Assembly: GCA_019009955.1 (NCBI GenBank)
Contig: CM032232.1
Coordinates: forward strand, 141,820,501 to 141,884,500
From: Riptortus pedestris
Lineage: Eukaryota > Arthropoda > Insecta > Hemiptera > Alydidae
Direction of reading: 5' to 3'
DNA length: 64,000 bases
Shown here: one piece after another, positions 34,390 through 47,399 of the stretch
How the letters are laid out: every line of letters starts with the position of its first letter
Position numbering within the stretch: the stretch's first letter is position 1
Notes under the pieces: model-generated
What the model saw: the letters and a program-made list of their open reading frames with translations, nothing else
Told to the model about the DNA's origin: nothing
The model's database searches: none
Program-made: the position numbers and the translations under genes

Positions 34390-35945
34390 CATTAGGGATT
34401 TTCACATGAAATTTAAGGGTATACTCCGAAGTTTAAAATGTCAGAATAAAAACTTCCCAATGTACAACCATTTTTTTTTAAATTTTTTTTTTATTAACCC
34501 TGAATGCTAATATTCTGTGAATTCAAGGAAATAAAAGGGAAAAAGTATTTTTGTACCATTTCCATACATTTCCTCCAAATGAAGTATTCAAACCTGCGGT
34601 GGAAAATATAAATAAACTTTTATTGTTAAAAGCTAAGTTATAATTTCATTTAAACTTTAACGGGGGGTTTTATTGATTTTTTTTATGTTCTTCAACCATG
34701 ACCTCTGGATTGCGTAAATAATTTCATTTATGTATAAAACGATATATATTTTTTAGATTATTTTATAGCCGTCTCTATGCAATTGCGAAGAGGAAACTTA
34801 GTAACAGCGTAAGTAGCGAGTCATGAAGTTATCAATCAGGTGTGCTCATTGAATAAAATAAATGTATTCTAAGCTTGAAAAATGTGAACGGAATACAACT
34901 TTATCATTTAGGGGTGAAGTTTTCGTTAACTATGCTATGTGATTCATTATAAAACAAATTTTTAAAATTGAGGGTAAGAGGAGAATGTTTTTAGAAATAT
35001 GACCTTTAAATAAAATCTGATTGCACAGTTTTATTATTTTCTTTAATTATTGGAGCTTCGCAGCTGTGGGGATTTTGCTCAAAACAAAAGCTTCATAAAT
35101 TAAAAAAACAAAACAAAGAAAAACAAAAGTAAACAAAAACATAAATGGAACAGAAAAAGAACACAAAACAGAAGTGGAGCACAAAACAGAAAAATAGAAA
35201 TGGAAAACATAAATAGAAACTGAACACAAAACAGATATGGAACAGAAAAACTGAAATTCAAAACAAAACTGAAATTCAAAACAAAAACTGAAATTCGAAA
35301 CAAAAACAAAAATGGAACACAACAAAGAACAAAATACATAACAAGGTAACCAATTGAAAGGCAAAATTCAGAACTAGGCCCACAACTGAAAATTGAAACT
35401 TAAAGTCATATTGGGCAATAGTGAAACTATTCATAAAATATTTAAATAATGGATCTATAGATAAATAAATAATTAAAATAAGATAGGTATCGAAAATTAA
35501 TAAAAATTATAAATTTAAAATAATTAAGGCCTAGCTCAAATATAAGGTGTTATAGGTGACTATTTACCAAAAACTCTGTACCTCTACTCTTTACACTCGA
35601 GTGAGTGAAACTTTTGCACACACTCACACACACAGACACAACGTGCTCGCGCACATGTATAAGGAAATTATACAACTTTTTTCAAAACGCAAACATTAAT
35701 TTTTTTAATTTAAAGTAGATTAAAAACTATAAAACTAGTATGTCAAACATTGTTGTTGTTTTTTTTAACTATAACCGTTTTAACGATATTTGCTCTGAAA
35801 TGTTAAAACCGATTTTTTCAAGAGATCTTTTTACCTTTTCAAATCGTAGTTTTGTATTGCGGATGTACTACCCTACTTGCACACGAAATTTCCGAATATT
35901 TTCAATTTTTGGGCACCCTAACTTCCCTTGTTTGCTACAATTTCC
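34390..35945. repeat. Relative of the long-TIR element, interrupted
   Basis: gctatgtgattcattataaa, acaaatttttaaaat at about 34930 matches the middle of 30549-31152, and 35690-35945 matches its right arm (gatatttgctctgaaatg, ctaccctacttgcacacgaa, caccctaacttcccttgttt). A clear left arm was not found. The A-rich repeat at 35098-35350 lies inside it. Confidence 0.55.
35098..35350. repeat. A-rich imperfect tandem repeat
   Basis: Variants of gaacacaaaacagaaatgg and aaaactgaaattcaaaac recur with irregular spacing. Minus-strand frames through it are FFCSISVLC-like and hydrophobic purely by composition. Confidence 0.75.
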
Positions 35946-36403
35946 ATTTCGAAGCCTGGCGATTTGTTTCTTTAAATTTTGATATGGCTTTGGGGTTAAG
36001 TTTCCATGATATCAGCTGTGACAATAAGCGGTAGATGTGTTTGAAGGCGGTGTTCGGGAGAGCGTGAAAGGAGCTGATTCTCTGATGATAGGCCTCTCCT
36101 TCGAATGGTTGGCTTGAGATGTAATTTCCTGAGAAGGCGCAGCGTACCACATTGAGGTCTTTATCAGTTCATTCAATCTGCCCTGCTCATCAGCAGATGG
36201 ATTGAAGGCAACTTGAGCCAATGACGGAGCCCGAATCAGACGGTTCTCCATATCGCCTGTAACCGATAATCCATAAGATAACACATCCGAGTGTCTTTAC
36301 CTGAGATTGGGGATTGCACATTAGTCAGTTGTGCGGTTGCCAGGCTTCTAAGTGGGAATTGCAAATGAGTAGTTTCTTTGATAATGAAGTCGGTCTTGAC
36401 TTT
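35946..36403. other. Unassigned DNA
   Basis: A 90-codon minus-strand frame (36284-36012) has no recognised motif. No repeat family identified. Confidence 0.3.
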
Positions 36404-36630
36404 TTAGAAGATTTCTCTTAAGGGAAATCTGCTATTGAGGTCGTATTGAGATAAATGCAAATGCGTGGTCGTTCATTGGACATTTAAAAGGGTACAACAG
36501 GCATTAGTCAATTCTCTCGTGAGCCATTATCTCCTTGTTCCCAACACCATCTATAATCCTATATTTGCTGATTTCCTTAAGGAAAATCACCCATTGAAAC
36601 CGTACCTACAGGTTGACCGTAATGAGATTC
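36404..36630 (-). repeat. Two H-family P-end fragments
   Basis: ttagaagatttctcttaagg with aaatctgctattgaggtcgt (36404-36452), and tgctgatttccttaaggaaa (36566-36630) with a degraded continuation. Confidence 0.6.
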
Positions 36631-36692
36631 GTACAACATTTGATGCGTATATACATATTGTTACGTTTACATTACAAAACCAGTAATAAACG

Positions 36693-37187
36693 TTGTTAAT
36701 AAGAGTTCTTTTGGATTGCAAAATTAAACACACACAAGTTTCACAGTTTCTATCACTGCACAATTTATTTAACTATGCACAATTCACTTGGTTAATTATT
36801 CGCACTATGCACTGATAGCGTCACTGTTCTATAGATTACACAGTCCAATAATTCACTCACCGTCACTTAAACACGGCACTAAACTGCTACTTACAGTCAC
36901 GGCACACCACTATTCTTCACATAAAAACACTTTACCGCACTGCACTTAGTCGCACTGTAGCACTGAACGCCACTCGAAGACCGCTGAGCATAAACTATAC
37001 TCGGCCACTGTCAGGGTCCCTTAGCGTGTTGGCAAACATCAAACAGAATGGCCAGAAGGGGCTAGACACGTACCTGGAACATACGCGGCCCTAATTAGAT
37101 GCTGCCGGCGCCACAAATTTCATCGGTCGGCTCCTTTCTTCTCCCTCGCACCCCCCAAATACGCGGCAATCTCTGTTAATCCTTCAT
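36693..37187 (-). other. LTR-like candidate, unverified
   Basis: Unlike its neighbours this stretch is rich in short gtg/cac words. Read on the minus strand it resembles a retrotransposon LTR: a TG start, a GC-richer 5' part, an AAATAAA signal near 36762-36770, a gtgaaacttgtgtgtgtttaa region, and an end in TTAACA. No target duplication or primer-binding site could be confirmed and no second copy is present. Confidence 0.25.
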
Positions 37188-37977
37188 GTATTTAATTTTC
37201 GCAACAATATATTTTCATAACCATAGATTACTTGCTTCTAAACATTTTTGAAAATGTAGCCATATTGGGTCAAAGATCGAAAACCTCTTTTCCTCCTTAA
37301 AACATCTTATTTTTTTAAATCCCCAAAGCGTTTCAGCTCTCTAGCTCCTTGTCAACGGGTTCTTTTCTATCTAAAATTACAATTTCAAACTTTTGTTAAT
37401 TTCGAACACTCTCTATTTATTATATACCTCTTATTATTATTCTCTTACCTAACTTTTGTGTCCAAAGTCTACTTGCTAACCGGCATTGTCAAATTGTATC
37501 CACTTTTACCACCAACATTCAAAACTGCATTTCTAAAGTTTGTTCAAAACTACACCTACACTGGTTACATAATAACAGGTCAATGATTAAAAAGAATTGA
37601 CTACCACATGTTTATAATCTTTAGAATGAGGGGGACAATATCTAGACTATTGCTAATAATTCCGGTTATTTTGAAAATAAATGAAAAAAGATGGGAGATC
37701 AAAAATACTTATTCATGCTTTTATATATTTGCACATACACACTCTTTTACATCTATTAGGATAGTGAATTCCCATTTGTATCGTAATAAAGTTAAAGTTA
37801 AGCTGCTCCCTAAGTAACATCCCCAACAGAAAGGACATTTATATTATATTAACTAAAATGTATATAATTACCTTAAATAAGGCAGATAATGAGGCTGACC
37901 TTGATAGGTACCCACAAAAAAAGGGGTAGCTTAATTTGTTTGTTAGTTTTATATATACTCGTAGTTAAATCAATTGT
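37188..37977. other. Unassigned AT-rich DNA
   Basis: No gene or repeat recognised. Confidence 0.35.
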
Positions 37978-38080
37978 ATCGGACCTCATTTTTGTGATGC
38001 TCTCTTGTTAGAAACGATGGATATTAAATGATATTTGAAAATTCTGGTCATGTGTACAATGCCAACTAGGAAATCTTATG
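37978..38080 (+). repeat. H-family 3' fragment
   Basis: gtatcggacctcatttttgt, gaaacgatggatatt and actaggaaatcttatgaaac are a strongly decayed 3' region. Confidence 0.5.
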
Positions 38081-38567
38081 AAACAATGATTTTTGGTAGT
38101 TAAATTAATTTTCAAAACTCGTGCTCGAATTTAAAAATAATTATTGATTAGCATCCATAAAAAAAGGCCTTTGCTAAATGTTTGTTTTTGATTCCATGAG
38201 TACTGTTTGTTTCTGAACTAACAGAGCTTTATAACCTATACGATACACGATTCCTTCCTTGAGGTTTTATTTTTCCCCTGTCAATCGCCATACGTGGTCT
38301 AAATATACACAGATCGGATTTAGATTTTCAGGAGTTAGGAATATATTGCATATGGTTCATATGAAGTCAAGTCTCTCTCTAGTAAAATAAATCAAAGTTG
38401 TATATCAGAGAATGCATAAATATTTCCTTTCTCGATTCTAGATAAAAGGGAACAGAAATAGAAGATTGGCTCAGTCTGACAGCACGAGCAGAATGTGCAT
38501 TTCATCAATGAGACAGGAATCCCATATCGGCTTTCTCTTTGATCATCTCTTTAATCAGGCCTCATCT

Positions 38568-38616
<49 letters not shown>

Positions 38617-38670
38617 TACAGCTGGGGAATCGCCATATTTGTTTATTAATCATAAATACAAGAAGAAAAA
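38081..38670. other. Unassigned DNA with (TA)n
   Basis: A (TA)n microsatellite at about 38574-38614. No gene recognised. Confidence 0.4.
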
Positions 38671-38722
38671 TAAGTCGGTCGTGCATGGGCTGCGTAAAAC
38701 AATCGAACTTTCCCGGGCGCTA
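38671..38722 (+). repeat. H-family G-end fragment
   Basis: gtcggtcgtgcatgggctgc and gtaaaacaatcgaactttcc are a decayed G-end. Confidence 0.6.
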
Positions 38723-38868
38723 GAATGTTTATAAATTAGTAACACAATACATTCTCATTTAAGAAGATTTCTCTATATGGAAATCAGCTATTGAGATCAT
38801 GCACATCACGCTATTTTCGAAAACTACCTCAAATGTCCATCGATTCAGCCTAGGAGTCGAATAAAAAG

Positions 38869-39525
38869 TCCGTCACGCAGGGGCTGCGTAAACTAAGCAG
38901 ATTTCCCACGCGAAGTATTACAATATTGAAATCTGCCTAATAACAACGGCAGTAGTGAGCAATCTCTAAACCTATACACAAGAGACGAATAGTTACGGCA
39001 ATGGCCGCCAGAGCTCTCGCATAGCCCACTCCTGTCGACCGTACACACAATACAAATGCAAATATCTCGGTTAATATTCAAGATACAAAATAAATGTATA
39101 TAATAATATTTATAGTAAATTTAATTTGCAATAAGATTGATTCTTTACAATTTTTCGATCCAACGTATATTAACGGAGATATTTCGAGTTTTCAAAAATC
39201 CCCCTTTAAACCCCCCCCCCCTCCCACTGATCCGATTTCAGCCATTAACGAACTTGATCTTTGAAACATAAAACATACAAATTATAACTTGATCTTTCCT
39301 TTTACATAAAACGATTAAATATGAAGTTTGGTAACGATCAAACAAAAATTGCGACCGCTAGAGCGGTAACAGACAACTGTTTTATATATAGGTATATACA
39401 GGTTTGAATGGACCACATTTTCGTCATCGCCTGGGTAGGATCGATGGACATTTGAAGAAAACTTTCGAAAATCGCGTCATGAGTACAACCTCAATAGCTG
39501 ATTTCCCCTAAGGGAAATCTGTTAA
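38869..39525 (+). repeat. H-family element, complete, no long (TA)n core
   Basis: G-end at 38869, type I interior, short core (tttatatataggtatataca), P-end tttcccctaagggaaatctg and TTAA in place of CTAA at 39522-39525. Its flanks rejoin the host element at an A-run. Confidence 0.92.
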
Positions 39526-40346
39526 AAGGAGGTCTGCTCAAAAAAACATTTATATATATGTCTGTTAACGCTGTAGGTTTTCTTGGTTCACAAACTCCAT
39601 ATTTAAACAATTTATGTAAAAGTAAAGATGAAATTGGTTAATTGCTGAAATCGGACCAGAGGGAGGGTTGGGGTTTAGAGAGGGAAATTTCAAAAATTCG
39701 AAATATCACGGAAAAAGTGTATAAGACCAATTTGATTGCGAATGTAACGTTGTATGAATATTGTTATATACATTTTATCACTACATTGATTATGAACCAA
39801 GATATTTCATTTCAAATTTCATATCATGAACAACTTTATTCGAAGCCTCAATACGTATATATTGTCTCCATTGAACTTTTTCTGTGTGAGATACATGCAC
39901 ATACATAGTATGATGACTTCATTAATTAAAATATTCCTGTACTTACTCGAAAATGCTTGCTTGACCATACCAAATATTTAACCATTTATTTCAACTCTAA
40001 TGTTCACGTTCTTTAATGGCAGAAATCACACCGGAAATAAATAGGGGTTTAGAATGGAGGCGGGGGTGATTGAAGTTTCAAAATATGTCCTTTATTATTA
40101 GTTAATTTAAAATTATAATCGTAACATTTAATCCTCTAAGATTCTATTCTTATTACTACTGAATATTTACACTTATCAATTCGATCGTATTTGGTATTCG
40201 CGGGAATCGGACCTGGCCACGGGGGGGGGGGGTTAGAAGGGAGAATTCGAAAATTCAAAATAAGTCCGTTATTGAGTCTGATCGTAACCAAAATGCAATC
40301 AACCTTGTTAAAAATTTGATGTTCTACATTTGCTGTTCTACGAGTT

Positions 40347-40466
40347 TTAGCAGATTTCCCTTAAGGGAAATCAGCTATTGAGGTCGTACTCATGACGCGA
40401 TTTTTGAAACATTTCTTCAAATGTCCATCGATCCTACCCAGGAGATGACGAAAATGAGGTCCGTTC

Positions 40467-40523
<57 letters not shown>

Positions 40524-40988
40524 TGTTTACGCTCTAGCGGTCGCAATTTTTGTTTGATCGTTACCAAACTCGGAATTTATTCGTTTTTTGTACAATGGAA
40601 GATCAAGTTCGTTAATGGCTGAAATCGGACCAGTGGGAGGAGGGAGTTTGGAAACTTCACAATATCTCCGTTATTATGCGTCGGATCGAAAAATTGTATA
40701 GACTCAATCTTATTGCAAATTAAATTTACTATAAATATTCTTCTATACATTTATCTGTATCTTTTATATTAATGGAGATATTTGCATTTGTATTCTGTGA
40801 CGTCGGCAGGAGTCGGCTATGTTCGGGAATTTCCGCCAAGAGCTCTGGCGGCCGTTTCCATAACTATTCGTCCCTCTTGAATAGGTTTAGAGATACCTTA
40901 CTACTATAGGTGTTATTAGGCAGATTTATCTACTGGAAAACGTCACGTGGGAAATCTGCTTAGTTTACGCAGCCCCTGCGTGAAGGAC
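40347..40988 (-). repeat. H-family element, complete
   Basis: TTAGCAGATTTCCCTTAAGG at 40347, (TA)n at about 40472-40520, full type I interior and G-end ending ggac at 40988 (642 bp). Very little decay, so among the younger copies. Confidence 0.95.
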
Positions 40989-41132
40989 TTTTTTTCATCT
41001 TTTAGTAAACCCCCACTCCCACTCATGTAATAATAATAATAAGCTGTTTATAGCATGAACATTTTCATTCACTAGTCGTACCAGCACTTGGGAAATCGGC
41101 TTAGATTTAGCAGCTCCTGAGTGACAGCATTT

Positions 41133-41605
41133 TTAGCAGATTTCCCTTGAGGGAAATCAGTTATTGAGGTCGTACTCATGACGCGAGTTTTGAAAAATTT
41201 CCTTAAATGTCCATCGATCCTACCCAGGAGATGACGAAAATGAGGTCCGTTCAAAATTATATTTATATATTTGTCTTTTAACGCTCTAGTGGTCGCAATT
41301 TTTGTTTGATCCCTCTCAAACTTCATATTTATATAGCGTTTTATGCAAAAAGAAAGATCAAGTTCGTGAATGTCTGAAATCGGACCAGTGGTAGGTGATA
41401 TTTGCATTTGTATTGTGTGTCGGCAGTAGTCGGCTATGTTCGGGACTATCCGCCGAGAGCTAGTGCGGCCGTCTCCGTAACTATTCGTCCCTCGTGAATA
41501 GGTCTAGAGATACCTTACTACTACTGTTCTAATTAGGCGGATTTCTCTATTGTGTAACTTCACGTGGAAAATCTGCTTAGTTTACGCCGCCCCTGCGTGA
41601 CTGAC
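41133..41605 (-). repeat. H-family element, internally deleted
   Basis: P-end at 41133 with one palindrome mismatch (tttcccttgagggaaatcag), short core, then a jump from gaccagtggtagg directly to tgatatttgcatttgtattg, removing about 150 bp of interior. G-end at 41605. Confidence 0.92.
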
Positions 41606-42110
41606 GTTTTTAAATTTTAATTGTTTTATTTATTGGAGCTTCGCAGCATTGGGAAAAATGTTTGTTTACCATGAAAAGAACTATAAATTATATTCTACGT
41701 CAGTTTTCGATCCGATATATTGTGGCGGAGATACGCCTCAATAGCGTATTTCCCATTGGGGATAATAATGTTTATGGCCGCCTTCCGGAAAGAAATCCGT
41801 GAATCGAGTGCTTCCCTCCCCCGAGCAAATAATGTATTGAGCGGAGGAAAGCTTAGTGACGTCATCAGAAGGGTGACAAGTCCCAGAGGAGATATTGGAG
41901 TGCATATTGGACAGGATAATCGGAGCAAAGTAGAAGATTCGTTCCTCTATGGCCAACGAGGAAGGAAGAATATGAAATATTTATCCTTATTCCGGTGTGA
42001 AGGGTCTTCTCAGGGAAAAAAATAGCTCATATTCAAAAAAGAGCCAGGTATTATCCTGAAAGCTTTTGAATATCCCCATGTACTCAAAGCTCAGATTAAA
42101 AATAAAAAGA
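41606..42110. other. Unassigned DNA
   Basis: Near 41632 attggagcttcgcagc recurs at 35049, pointing to another dispersed repeat. The 101-codon plus frame at 41720-42025 has no motif and overlaps decayed P-end-like sequence (gcctcaatagcgtatttccc). Confidence 0.4.
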
Positions 42111-42215
42111 AGTCCTTCACGCAGGACCTGCGTAAACTAAGGAGATTTTCCACGTGCTGGTGTGACACAATACTAATATTCACACGAGTAGAATAAAGGG
42201 CTTACAGAATGCTTA
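42111..42215 (+). repeat. H-family G-end fragment (type II)
   Basis: gtccttcacgcaggacctgc, gtaaactaaggagattttcc and gtgctggtgtgacacaatac; truncated soon after. Confidence 0.75.
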
Positions 42216-42286
42216 ATGAATAAAATACTAATAAACACATGAGTTACTAATAAGTGTATAGAGTAAATCTACAGATTACCATTCTT

Positions 42287-42409
42287 TTAGTAGATTTCCC
42301 TAGAGGGAATCAGCTATTGAGGTTGTACTCATGACGCGGTTTTCGAAATTTTTCTTCAAATGGCCATCGATCCTACCCAGGAAATGACGAAAATGAGGTC
42401 CGTTCAAAA

Positions 42410-42468
<59 letters not shown>

Positions 42469-43252
42469 TGTCTGTTAACGCTCTAGCGGTCGCAATTATT
42501 GCTTAATCGTTTCCAAACTGGATATATAGTCGTTTTATGTTAAAAGAAAGATCAAGTTCGTTAACAGCTGAAATCGGGCCAGGGGGAGGGGGATTTAGAG
42601 GGGAGGATTTTCTAAAAATCGAAATATTTCCGTTATCATGCGTCGGATCGATACATTGTATTGAACAAATCTTATTGCAAATTAAATGTACTATAAATAT
42701 TGTTATATACATTTATTCACTATCTTGAATATTAATTAATTTTTCAGTTTACAGCTATGAGCAAACCGCCACTTCTACTCATGTTACCTATACAATACTC
42801 TGGTACATAATAAATCACATTTTTCGAAGTTTAAATTCCAAAAATTGTATTCATGAGGCCTTTATTGTACGAGATACATGCAAATATGTCCTGGTGACCC
42901 CCCCCCCCCGGCTTAGGGTTTTGGACTACTAAAATTTGATTGATTGGGATAACAATTATTCTGACTCATTATTAATTACAGTACTAGATATAGTAAATAG
43001 TTCTCAATGAAATTAATATGTTATATTCTGATATATTTCAGTAATGTTTTTCTTTCCGGTGTGAGGCAGACAGACTTGTTTGTTTACATTACTAACCTAA
43101 CTCTTCCTGTCGGCAGGTTATTGAAATTGGCCGAAACATTTTTTATTTCCGTTTGTATTTATTCACGGTGGTGTGTTATCAGTATGTATATATTTTTTAC
43201 TTAACGTACCGTGGGAAATCTGCTTAGTTTACGCAGCCCCTGCGTGACGGAC
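42287..43252 (-). repeat. H-family long-form element
   Basis: P-end (ttagtagatttccctagagg) at 42287, (TA)n at about 42414-42460, long-form interior including a ggactactaaaatttgattg block also found inverted near 44050, and a perfect G-end ending at 43252. The G-end interior between about 42930 and 43200 differs from other copies and may include foreign sequence. Confidence 0.85.
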
Positions 43253-43261
43253 TTTTTTTAT

Positions 43262-43401
43262 TGTAGTCAGGATGGGACTAAGGATTTTATTTATTGAGTT
43301 CGTCAGTAAATACATTTCTATTACCCAGGCTGTAATCGAACTCGTCACTCTAGGTTAACCGTGTGAGATTAAGGCCATCATGTCTCACCTTAGCCGCCAA
43401 A
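43262..43401 (-). repeat. tRNA-derived SINE, 3' truncated
   Basis: gggactaaggattttattta, caggctgtaatcgaactcgt and ttaaccgtgtgagattaagg are the head and the start of the body. It begins ten bases after the preceding G-end. Confidence 0.75.
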
Positions 43402-44029
43402 TGTGGCCAATAATAACACGAGTCAGAACGACTTCTTCGTGGAGGTTACTTCTGGAACATGTTTCCCATTTCCTGGTATTTGGTTTCATTTTTACTATAA
43501 TTGCAATTTGGTGATAGTTATCTTGTGTTCCTCGCTTGGCTCAGCATACTTGTAAATGTTTTTGGACGCCTTCTGGAAGTGCTGTGTCAATGGTTGCACG
43601 GTTTGTAGAAATGCGAGTATTATTGGCTTCCTATCTTATATACTTTCAGCTTTCCCATTTAGCTGTTATATCATCAAATTTCAAGTCCAACTTGAGTTTT
43701 AAGTATCTGAGAGAAACATATGTGATACAAAGTGAGATGACGGATGAAATGAGTTATTATCATTATATGATTTTGCTTGATAGATTTTCGTGCTGATTTT
43801 TGTCTAAATGCGAGTGGCGAGAGAGAGAGAGTGATTGTGGCTGAGACCTCCCAGAATGTTAGCCTGAATCTTGGAGTCTGGACACGGATTGGACTGCATT
43901 CCAGGACCTACCCCCGTCCAACGGGCTACCGACAACATGTCCTGAGCTGCACATCAGCTCTTGTATAGTACATCACAATAACATTAATCTGTCCGTTTGC
44001 ACTGGCTCATTGGAAGTTCATGAAATAAA
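43402..44029. other. Unassigned DNA
   Basis: Moderately balanced composition. Plus-strand frames of 86 and 63 codons overlap here but carry no recognisable motif. Confidence 0.35.
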
Positions 44030-44666
44030 GAGATCACGACTAAATTCAGTCAATCAATCAAATTTTAGTAGTCCAAGAACTGAAGATGAATGCAACCAGA
44101 ACATATTTGCATGCATCTCGTTTAATAAGGGTCTCTTGAGAAACAATATCTGGTATTTAATCTTCAAATAATGTGGTTTATTGCATTACCGAGTATTGTT
44201 TATGTAACATGAGTTGAAGTGGGGGTTTGCTGAAGGCCGAAAACTGAAAAATGCAAATATCTCGGTTAATATTCAAAATAGAGAATAAATGTATGCAACA
44301 ATATTTATAGTACATTAATTTTGCAATAAGATTGGTTTTATACAATTTTTCTATCCGACATATAGTAACGGAGATATTTTTGGAATTGTTGAAAATCCCC
44401 CTCTAACCCCCCCCCCTCCCACTGGTCCGATTTTAGCCATTAACGAACTTGATCTTTCTTTTTACATAAAACGATTAAATATCGAGTTTGGCAACGATCA
44501 AACAAAAATTGCGACCGCTAGAGCTTCAACAGACAAATATATATTGAACGGACCTTATTTCCGTCATCTTCTAGGTAGGATCGTCGTACATTTGCAGATA
44601 TTTTTCGTAAATCCCATCACGAGTACAACCTCAATAACTGATTTCCTCAATGGGAAATCTGCCAAA
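44030..44666 (+). repeat. H-family long-form element, 3' part
   Basis: Begins in the long-form block (tcaatcaatcaaattttagt), then gaacaatatctggtatttaa, atgcaaatatctcggttaat, no (TA)n expansion (only acaaatatatattgaacgga), and a P-end with a changed centre ending tctgccaa. Confidence 0.85.
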
Positions 44667-45289
44667 ATGAAGGGAACCTAAATATGTTCTTTTAACCTTA
44701 GTGAAGGTCGCAATGCTTTGCCAAAAGCTCTAGCATTGACAACGGCCGTACCTTTTTAGAGAGATTACTTTTGGAACACACAGTTTTCTCTGCTTCTTAT
44801 CATCATGAGTGCTGGTCGGGAAGAACAATACAGTTGAACACTACCGACAACCCAACAACACCAGATGATCTTCATGTGAAAATATAGATAAACGCGGCTG
44901 AGACAGTTTTCTTAGACATCAAATCACTGAATACATTATACATACAGGATGTTGGGCTTTGACTGTACAATATGCTTGTATTCTGACGGTAGAGCGGTGC
45001 CTAGCGGTGAGTGGCTGAACTAAGAGTTTAATCAGTGGCTACAAGTCTGAGGGAACCCTGCCCTATTGTAACACTGCAATCTACGCAGGGGTCAAGCAGC
45101 TACAGCTGATACCACAGCTGGCTTTCTAACAGCGAATTCAAAATCCCGTCAAACCACTTCAGCATACAAGGATGGAAATATTGATGAATAAACCGCTTTT
45201 ATTTATGTTACCCCATACCAACAAACGTTGGTTTGTATTTATTAAATAAATTCCATGTTAATGCTATGGGACTTAAGATCTTCAACCTT
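44667..45289. other. Unassigned DNA
   Basis: No gene or repeat recognised. Confidence 0.35.
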
Positions 45290-45590
45290 TTAGTACATTT
45301 CACTATGTAGTTTGTAATTGAGGGATGTATGTCAAGAGTAATTGTAGGGTAATTGAGGACAAGATTTTCGATAAATTTCCTCAAATGGTCCATCCATCTT
45401 GCCTAGGATATGACGAAAATGAGGACAGTCTAAAACTTTATATATATGTTTCTGTCACCTCTCTAGCGGTCGCAATTTTCGTCGTCTCGTTACCAAAACG
45501 TCGTGACTAGACTTTTATAATCAATTTTCGGAATAACACTAATGCAATTTCTGCTACGCAGGGTCTGCGTGAATTAGGCATATTCTTGAA
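45290..45590 (-). repeat. H-family fragments before the artefact block
   Basis: A minus-oriented 3' region and core (ttgcctaggatatgacgaaa, ctctctagcggtcgcaattt) at 45290-45515. Then a plus-oriented decayed G-end (ctacgcagggtctgcgtgaa) at 45548-45590. Confidence 0.65.
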
Positions 45591-45689
45591 CTCACATTCG
45601 GTTCCTGATTTCTCCGACATAAGAACTCTATTATGCTAATCCAAACTTGAGTTGGAAATTAAAATGAGATATTTGGATAATTTTATTTT

Positions 45690-47191
45690 TTAACCTTTTT
45701 TTTTTTGGGTTTTTTAAATTTTTCCTTTTTTTTTAAAAAAAAATTTTTTCCCCCTTTTTTAATTTTTTTTGGGGGGAAAAAAAAAATTTTGAAAAAAAAC
45801 CCCCCTTTTTTTCAAAAAAAGGGATTTTTCGGCCCCCCCCAAAACCCCCAAAAAAATTTTTTAAATTTGGGTTTAAAAATGAAAAAGATTTTGGGGGTTT
45901 TTTTAAAAATTGGGTTTTTTTTCCCCTTAAAAAATTTCCCCTTTTTTAAAACTTTTTTGGGGGTAAAAAAAAAGGGGTTTTTTTGGGGGGAAAAAAAAAA
46001 TAATTTTTTTAAAAAATTTTTTTTTTAAAAAACCCTTTTTTTAATTTTTCCAAAAAAATTTTTTTTTTATTTATTTTTTTAAAAAATTTTTTTTTTTTGG
46101 GGGGTTTTTTGTTTTTTGGGGGGTTTGTAAGGGGTTTTGGGTTTTAAAAAAAAAAAGGGGGGGGGGAAATTTTGGGGGGGGCCGGGGGGGGAAAAAAAAT
46201 TTTTTTTTGGGGGGGGAAAAAAAAGGGGGGAAAAAAAACGAAAAAAAGAAAAAAACCGGGGGGAAAAAAAAAGGGGGGGCCCCGGGGGGGGGGAAAAGGT
46301 TTTTTGGGAAAAAAAACCCCGGGGAAAAAAAAAAAAAAAAGGGAAAAAAAAAAAAAAAAAAAATTTTTTTTAAAATTTTAAAAAAAAAAAACAAAAAAAA
46401 AAAAAAAAAAAAAAAAAAAGGAAGGGGGGAAAAAAGGAAATTAAAAAGAAAAGGAAAAAAAAAAAAAAGGGGGGCCCCAAAAAAAAAAAAATAAATTTAT
46501 TTTTTTTAAAAAAAAAAAGGGAAAAAAGGGGGGGGTTTTTTAAAAAATTTTTAAAAGGGGAAAAAAAAAAAAAAGGGGGGGGGGCCCCCCCCCCCCCAAA
46601 AAAAACCCCCCCCCCCTTTTTTTTTAAAAAAAAAAAAATCCCCCCCCCCCAAACCCTTTTTTTTTTTTTTTCCCCCCCCCCCCCCCCAAAAAAAAACCCC
46701 CCCTTTTTTTTTTCCCCCCCCCCCCCCCCTTTTTTTCCCCCCCCCCCCCCCCCCCTTTTTTAAAAAAAAATTTTTCCCCCCCCCCCCCAAAAAAAACCCC
46801 CAAACCCTCCCCCCCCCCCCCCCCCTTTTTAAAAAACCCCCCCCCCCCCCCCACCCCAAAAAAACCCCCCCAACCCCCCCCCCAAAACCCCCCCCCCCCC
46901 CCGGGCCCCCCCCCCCCCCACCCCCCCCCCCCCCCCCCCGACAAAAAAAACAAACCCCCCCCCCCCCCCCCCCCCAAAAAACCAAAAAAAAAAAAAAAAA
47001 AAACCCCCCCCCCCCCAAAAAAAAAAAACCCCCCCCCCTTTTTCCCACCACCCCCCCCCACCCCCAAAAAAAAAAAAAACACCCCCACCCCCCGGGGGGG
47101 CCCCCCCCCCCCCCCGGGGGGCCCCCCCTTTTTTCCCCCCCCCCCCCCCCCCCCCCCCCCTTTTTTTTTAAAAAACACCCCCCCCCCCCAC

Positions 47192-47256
<65 letters not shown>

Positions 47257-47313
47257 AAAAAAAAACCCCCCCCCCAAAGAAAAACCCCCGCCCCCCCCCC
47301 CCCCCCCCCCGGG

Positions 47314-47350
<37 letters not shown>

Positions 47351-47354
47351 AAAA

Positions 47355-47399
<45 letters not shown>

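Larger units (their letters stand above)
38761..41128 (-). repeat. H-family long-form element hosting two younger copies
   Basis: P-end at 38761 runs to gcctaggagtcgaataaaa. The first guest (38869-39525) interrupts it; ggaggtctgctcaaaaaaac resumes the gaggtccgttcaaaatt block. The long interior continues to gttctacgag, where the second guest (40347-40988) sits, then tcatcttttagtaaaccccc leads to a decayed G-end (gggaaatcggcttagattta) near 41128. Without guests the host is about 1.06 kb. Confidence 0.85.

Noticed and set aside
36693..37187. Confident solo LTR
   Set aside because: No target duplication, primer-binding site or second copy could be confirmed, so it is listed only as a weak candidate.
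41720..42025. 101-codon plus-strand frame as a gene
   Set aside because: No motif, overlaps decayed H-family-like sequence, and competing frames exist on the minus strand.
42925..44079. Perfect 24-bp inverted repeat (ggactactaaaatttgattg and its inverse) suggesting a 1.15-kb TIR element
   Set aside because: The word is an internal block of the long-form H-family; the two occurrences belong to oppositely oriented H copies at 42287-43252 and 44030-44666.
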